Part shown: positions 59,573 through 64,000 of the stretch, piece by piece | Numbering within the stretch: position 1 is the stretch's first letter | Layout of the letters: each line of letters starts with the position of its first letter | Assembly (NCBI RefSeq): GCF_001624705.1 | Contig: NZ_JSEO01000013.1 | Location: 104,878-168,877 of the forward strand | Direction: 5' to 3' | From: Marinomonas sp. SBI8L | GTDB lineage: Bacteria > Pseudomonadota > Gammaproteobacteria > Pseudomonadales > Marinomonadaceae | Length of the DNA stretch: 64,000 nt | Notes under the pieces: generated by a model | The model's database searches: none | The model's input: the letters and a program-made list of their open reading frames with translations, nothing else | Told to the model about the DNA's origin: nothing | Program-made: the position numbers and the translations under genes

Positions 59573-62500
59573 ATGCTTACCTTGCAAGGTTCTTCGGCGC
59601 TATCCGCGTTTCGTAAGACAAAGTTACTGGCCAATGTTCAAAAGTCAGTACCAGCCGTAATTGATATTGATGCGCAATATTTGCATTTCGTCGAACTTCT
59701 AGATGCTCAATCACTTTCTGCTGAGCAGGAAACCGTATTGAGCAAAGCACTTACTTATGGTGCTAAGTCTGAAACAGTGAATACTTCTTCACAAAATGTG
59801 CTGGTGGTTCCACGTCTAGGCACTATTTCTCCTTGGTCATCGAAAGCAACGGATATCCTACACAATTGTGGTTTGCAAGATATCGCTCGTGTTGAACGTG
59901 GCGTAGAGTATTTTATCCATAGTGATGCGCCTTTAACTGAAGCTGAATTAGCGCTTGTTATTCCTGCGCTATATGACCGTATGACAGAGAGTGTCTTATC
60001 TGGTGAAGCGCAAGCTCAGCAACTTTTTGCACAAGCAACTCCTGCACCTTTATCACAAGTTGATATCTTAGCGGGTGGTCGTGCTGCACTTGAAGACGCT
60101 AACCAATCTTTAGGTTTAGCGCTTGCCGATGATGAGATTGATTACTTGGTAACTGCCTTTGTTGAATTGGGCCGTAATCCAAATGACATTGAGCTGATGA
60201 TGTTTGCTCAAGCAAACTCTGAACATTGTCGTCATAAGATCTTTAATGCGTCTTGGACATTAGATGGTGAAGATCAAGAGCGTTCTTTGTTCAAAATGAT
60301 TAAGAATACCCATGAGCATAACTCTGACGGCACTTTATCAGCTTACGTAGATAACGCAGCGGTAATGGAAGGCCATGAAGCAGGTCGTTTTTACCCAGAT
60401 TCAGCATCGAAAGAATATGGTTTTAACCAACAGCCTATTGATATCTTGATGAAAGTTGAGACCCATAACCACCCAACTGCGATTGCGCCTTTCTCAGGTG
60501 CGGCAACAGGTTCTGGTGGTGAGATTCGTGACGAAGGTGCAACCGGTGTTGGTGCTAAACCAAAAGCGGGTTTATCTGGCTACACGGTTTCTGATTTGAA
60601 AATTCCAGGTTTTGTACAACCTTGGGAAAGCCAATATGGTAAGCCAAGCCGTATTGTGACTCCGCTTGATATCATGATCGAAGGCCCAATTGGTGGCGCG
60701 GCATTTAATAACGAGTTTGGTCGTCCTAACCTATTAGGTTATTTCCGTACTTACGAGCAAAAAATCACTTCAAGCCAAGGTGAAGAGGTACGTGGTTACC
60801 ATAAGCCGATTATGCTGGCTGGTGGTTTAGGTAATATTCGTCGTGATCATGTCGAAAAAGATGACATTCATGTGGGTGCTTCTCTAATCGTATTAGGTGG
60901 CCCTGCCATGCTAATTGGTTTAGGTGGTGGTGCGGCGTCATCTATGGCCTCTGCTGATGGTAATGAAGACCTTGATTTCGCTTCAGTACAAAGGGGTAAC
61001 CCTGAAATGGAGCGTCGTTGCCAAGAGGTTATTGACCGTTGCTGGCAGCTAGGTGAAAACAATCCGATTAGCTTTATCCATGATGTGGGTGCAGGTGGCT
61101 TGTCTAACGCCTTACCTGAGCTAGTTAAAGATGGCGATCGTGGTGGTAAATTCGAACTACGTAATGTGCTAAATGATGAGCCTGGTATGTCTCCGCTTGA
61201 GATCTGGTGTAACGAATCTCAAGAACGTTATGTTATGGCTGTTCCCCCTGAGCGTGTTGCTGAGTTTACTGAAATTTGTGAACGTGAGCGCTGCCCATTT
61301 GCTGTTGTTGGTGAAGCGACTGAAGAGCTACACCTAGAAGTGGCTGATAAAATCTTTGCCAATGAACCAGTTGACCTTCCTATGTCTGTCTTGTTTGGTA
61401 AGCCACCAAAAATGCACCGTGAAGCGGTTAAAGCAGATATCCAAGGTGATGACTTTGATGGTGCTCAAATTGATCTTGCTGACGCAACTCAAAGAGTATT
61501 GAGCCACCCAACTGTGGCAAGTAAGAGTTTCTTGATCACTATTGGTGATAGAAGTATTACCGGTATGGTTGCTCGCGACCAAATGGTTGGTCCTTGGCAG
61601 GTGCCAGTTGCAGACGTTGCTGTAACGACATCATCACTTGATAGTTATACTGGCGAAGCCATGACTATGGGTGAAAGAACACCTTTAGCCTTGTTGGATG
61701 CACCGGCATCTGGCCGTATGGCAGTCGGTGAAGCGCTAACTAACTTAGCAGCAGCACAAATTACTAAACGTAATCATATTAAACTTTCAGCTAACTGGAT
61801 GGCCGCTGCAGGTCATGCGGGTGAAGATGAGAAGCTTTATAAAACTGTAGAAGCGGTTGGTATGGAGTTATGTCCTGCTCTGGATATTGCGATTCCAGTC
61901 GGTAAAGATTCCATGTCTATGAAGACGGTATGGAAAGAAGAAGGCGAAGAAAAAGCCGTTACTTCTCCTTTATCTTTGGTTATTACAGCTTTCGCTCCCG
62001 TTGCAGATGCTCGTAAAACATTGACACCAGAACTACAGGATACGGACAGCAAGCTTGTATTGTTGGACTTGGGTAATAAACAGAACCGCTTAGCAGGCTC
62101 TATCTTATCTCAGGTTTATAACAAACTGGGTGAGCAGGTGCCTGATGTTGATGATGCTGCCGTATTGGCTGGCTTCTTTGATACAACACAAGCCTTAAAT
62201 GCAGAAGGCAAGCTACTAGCTTACCATGATAGATCAGATGGTGGTTTATTAGCGACATTGGCTGAAATGTCTTTCGCAAGCCATAAAGGCTTAAATGTTG
62301 ATGTCTCTCAGTTAGTTGAAAATGCAGCACAAGATACAGCGGGTGTGGCTGCTGCACTCTTCAATGAAGAGCTAGGTGCTGTTATTCAGGTTGCAACAGC
62401 AGATCTTGCTGATGTTAAAGCGGCTTATGCGAAAGCGGGTGTTACTGCTGTTGAGGTAGCTGAGTTAAATGCGAGCGATGAAATCAAAGTTTCTTTCAAT

Positions 62501-63478
62501 GGTGCAGAAGTTGTTGCTGGTAAGCGTATTGATTGGCAACGTACTTGGTCGCAAACCAGTTATGAAATTCAAGCACTAAGAGATAATCCAAATACCTCTG
62601 CTCAAGAGTTTGATAATTTATTAGATGCGACTGACCCGGGTTTATCCGCATCACTTACCTTTGATCTTGAAGAAGATGTGTTAGCTGGTATTGATCTTTC
62701 AAACCGACCTAAGATTGCAGTTTTGCGTGAGCAGGGTGTGAATGGTCAGGTTGAAATGGCGGCTGCTTTCCATCAAGCCGGTTTTGCACCTTTTGATGTG
62801 CATATGAGTGACATTTTATCGGGTCGTACTAAGCTATCTGAATTCAAAGGTTTAGTGGCTTGCGGTGGTTTCTCTTACGGTGACGTATTAGGTGCTGGTG
62901 AAGGTTGGGCGAAATCTATCCTATTTAACCCAGTAGCACGTCAAGAGTTTGAAGCCTTCTTTAACCGTGAAGATACATTTGCGCTTGGTGTGTGTAACGG
63001 TTGTCAGATGTTATCTAACCTCAGTGAATTGATTCCTGGTACTGATCACTGGCCTAAATTTGTACGTAACGAATCAGCTCAATTTGAAGCTCGTTTAGTA
63101 CAGGTTGAAGTGCAAGAATCTAACTCCATCTTGTTTGCTGGAATGCAAGGCTCAACCATGCCGATCGTTGTCGCACACGGAGAAGGTCAAACCGAGTACA
63201 AGCAAGCTGAAGATCTAGATCAGCTAGTTGAAAAAGCTCAGTTAGCATTACGTTATGTAAATAACAAAGGGGAAGCAACAGAACGCTATCCTTTCAATCC
63301 GAACGGTTCGGCTGCGGGTGTGACGGGTCTGACTTCTGAGAATGGTCGAGTGACCATTATGATGCCTCACCCAGAGCGTGTTTATCGTACCGTTCAGCAT
63401 AGCTGGCACCCAAGTGAGTGGAACGAACAAGCACCTTGGTTGCGTTTGTTCCAAAACGCTCGTAAATGGGTTGGTTAG
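59573..63478 (+). CDS. purL: Phosphoribosylformylglycinamidine synthase
   Basis: PurL converts FGAR, glutamine and ATP to FGAM in purine synthesis. The 1301-residue protein is the large single-chain form typical of gammaproteobacteria: an N-terminal PurS-like domain, a linker with [17 protein letters not shown], two ATP-binding AIRS-like halves ([30 protein letters not shown] and later [29 protein letters not shown]), and a C-terminal glutaminase. The glutaminase cysteine is in [13 protein letters not shown], with MPHPERVYR carrying the catalytic histidine and glutamate. A TAGAAT box at 59525 may be its -10. A strong terminator follows. Confidence 0.98.
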   Translation: MLTLQGSSALSAFRKTKLLANVQKSVPAVIDIDAQYLHFVELLDAQSLSAEQETVLSKALTYGAKSETVNTSSQNVLVVPRLGTISPWSSKATDILHNCGLQDIARVERGVEYFIHSDAPLTEAELALVIPALYDRMTESVLSGEAQAQQLFAQATPAPLSQVDILAGGRAALEDANQSLGLALADDEIDYLVTAFVELGRNPNDIELMMFAQANSEHCRHKIFNASWTLDGEDQERSLFKMIKNTHEHNSDGTLSAYVDNAAVMEGHEAGRFYPDSASKEYGFNQQPIDILMKVETHNHPTAIAPFSGAATGSGGEIRDEGATGVGAKPKAGLSGYTVSDLKIPGFVQPWESQYGKPSRIVTPLDIMIEGPIGGAAFNNEFGRPNLLGYFRTYEQKITSSQGEEVRGYHKPIMLAGGLGNIRRDHVEKDDIHVGASLIVLGGPAMLIGLGGGAASSMASADGNEDLDFASVQRGNPEMERRCQEVIDRCWQLGENNPISFIHDVGAGGLSNALPELVKDGDRGGKFELRNVLNDEPGMSPLEIWCNESQERYVMAVPPERVAEFTEICERERCPFAVVGEATEELHLEVADKIFANEPVDLPMSVLFGKPPKMHREAVKADIQGDDFDGAQIDLADATQRVLSHPTVASKSFLITIGDRSITGMVARDQMVGPWQVPVADVAVTTSSLDSYTGEAMTMGERTPLALLDAPASGRMAVGEALTNLAAAQITKRNHIKLSANWMAAAGHAGEDEKLYKTVEAVGMELCPALDIAIPVGKDSMSMKTVWKEEGEEKAVTSPLSLVITAFAPVADARKTLTPELQDTDSKLVLLDLGNKQNRLAGSILSQVYNKLGEQVPDVDDAAVLAGFFDTTQALNAEGKLLAYHDRSDGGLLATLAEMSFASHKGLNVDVSQLVENAAQDTAGVAAALFNEELGAVIQVATADLADVKAAYAKAGVTAVEVAELNASDEIKVSFNGAEVVAGKRIDWQRTWSQTSYEIQALRDNPNTSAQEFDNLLDATDPGLSASLTFDLEEDVLAGIDLSNRPKIAVLREQGVNGQVEMAAAFHQAGFAPFDVHMSDILSGRTKLSEFKGLVACGGFSYGDVLGAGEGWAKSILFNPVARQEFEAFFNREDTFALGVCNGCQMLSNLSELIPGTDHWPKFVRNESAQFEARLVQVEVQESNSILFAGMQGSTMPIVVAHGEGQTEYKQAEDLDQLVEKAQLALRYVNNKGEATERYPFNPNGSAAGVTGLTSENGRVTIMMPHPERVYRTVQHSWHPSEWNEQAPWLRLFQNARKWVG

Positions 63479-63525
63479 TAAGAACGAGATAAGGCTGATT
63501 AAATCAGCGTGATCACTCTTTCTTT

Positions 63526-63561
63526 AAAAAGGCCTTGATGCGTTAGCATCAAGGCCTTTTT
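63526..63561 (+). terminator. Terminator of purL
   Basis: AAAAAGGCCTTGATGC and GCATCAAGGCCTTTTT form a perfect 16-bp stem around GTTA. Confidence 0.97.
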
Positions 63562-63670
63562 CTTGCTTTGAACTTGATGTGCAGGAAAGATAAGTGAAAT
63601 TTTGCATAAGTGACTTATCAGCTTGAATTCAAAAGGATTAAAATATTTTAAATAAATTGAAAAAAGCGCT

Positions 63671-63698
63671 TGCCATAAAATCTGAGATGTATATTATA
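63671..63698 (+). promoter_or_regulatory. Ribosomal RNA operon promoter
   Basis: TTGCCA (63671-63676) and TATTAT (63693-63698) with 16-bp spacing match strong rrn P1 promoters. The 45 bases upstream are A/T-rich (an UP-element-like region) and GCATCC follows the -10 box. The position upstream of a clear rRNA leader supports the assignment. Confidence 0.8.
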
Positions 63699-63704
63699 CG
63701 CATC

Positions 63705-64000
63705 CACTGACACGGGGTAGCAAACAAAGCTTACACCGACAGCTTACCAAGTAAGCGATTACAAACAGAACATTGTTTAGTAAGTTAGACGCTCTTTAAA
63801 ATAGTTAATCAGATAATTTGTGTGGGCACTCGCTAGAGACTTCAGCAAGTTATTCGAGTTATTGCTTTTTAAGTGATGTTCGAATGACTACAAAAAAATT
63901 GAAGTCTTACGAGAGTCGATACTAAAACGCTTTATGTTTGATTCATTAGATTGGATCGAGTTTTAAAGTCAGCAGTAAAGATTTGAGTGAGCAATGATTT
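63705..64000 (+). ncRNA. Leader of an rRNA operon (16S gene beyond the window)
   Basis: GCTCTTTAAAA (63791-63801) resembles boxA, the NusB-NusE binding sequence. AATTTGTGTGGGCACTCG (about 63815-63832) closely matches the E. coli pre-16S leader as I remember it. Downstream, AGACTTC and GAAGTCT pair, extended by ACTCG/CGAG-GT and an inner AGT-ATTCGA/TCGAAT-ACT helix, forming a long processing-type stem. The mature 16S 5' end is not reached. NusB, encoded at the start of this window, acts on such leaders. Confidence 0.85.

Noticed and set aside
1-64000. CRISPR arrays, tRNA genes, prophage or full-length insertion sequences
   Set aside because: No regularly spaced repeats, no GGTTCGAATCC-type T-loop with an acceptor stem, and no integrase, transposase or phage gene was seen by eye. 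A tRNAscan or CRISPR finder run would settle this.

Overview
The window is 64 kb of chromosome from a gammaproteobacterium. The coding sequence is moderately AT-rich, and intergenic hairpins and T-rich terminators are abundant. Several gene orders are typical of Oceanospirillales/Pseudomonadales: nusB-thiL-pgpA, dksA-gluQ-(NtrC-like)-pcnB-folK-panB-panC, lptF/lptG divergent from pepA followed by valS, and carA-carB-greA. A marine Marinomonas-like organism is my best guess from gene content and order. No database was searched. Almost all genes look intact. I saw no CRISPR array, tRNA gene, prophage or full-length insertion sequence.

Layout. 1-4 kb: end of ribD (cut by the window edge), nusB, a secreted DM13-domain protein, thiL, pgpA. 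4-10 kb: a LysR regulator divergent from a DMT exporter, an SPFH/NfeD pair, a YehS-like protein, and a polar amino-acid ABC transporter (permease and binding protein, no ATPase). 10-14.6 kb: a lipoprotein of unknown function, then a four-gene corrinoid/cobalt uptake operon (CbiM-like, ATPase, binding protein, permease) behind a cobalamin riboswitch with its own terminator. 14.9-17.4 kb: leuA and a HolD-like gene. 17.6-23 kb: an operon of an RND/MMPL transporter, a LolA-like periplasmic protein, a DUF1302-like outer-membrane protein and a TetR regulator. It runs directly into rimI and a DJ-1 protein. 24-29 kb: carAB-greA with an operator-like palindrome and a strong leader attenuator. 29.4-32.2 kb: a nitric-oxide signalling cluster (H-NOX sensor, soluble histidine kinase, convergent REC-PAS-PAS regulator). 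32.4-41 kb: pgi, panC, panB, folK, pcnB, an NtrC-type activator, gluQ, dksA. 41-50.4 kb: aminotransferase, RDD protein, lptG/lptF, pepA, a small unknown, valS. 50.4-58.1 kb: a Fur-controlled hydroxamate-type siderophore uptake cluster. 58.1-63.6 kb: cold-shock protein, CBS protein, tadA, purL. 63.65-64 kb: promoter and leader of a ribosomal RNA operon; the 16S gene lies beyond the window.

How the genes work together. Two TonB-class uptake routes are wired to their nutrients: corrinoid uptake to a B12 riboswitch and iron uptake to two Fur boxes. Pantothenate, folate and tRNA-modification genes sit in the classic dksA-panC cluster. The H-NOX cluster and the RND/LolA-like/OMP/TetR cluster are the accessory modules whose output is least clear.

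The observations I find most worth checking are the H-NOX/kinase/REC-PAS-PAS cluster, whose regulator has no recognisable output domain; the carA leader, where a terminator hairpin lies inside a reading frame continuous with carA; the 500-bp AT-rich region before pcnB, with three copies of a TTTTATTTTTATTTT element, two of them in hairpin loops; and a 54-bp palindrome whose ends resemble IS5 termini.
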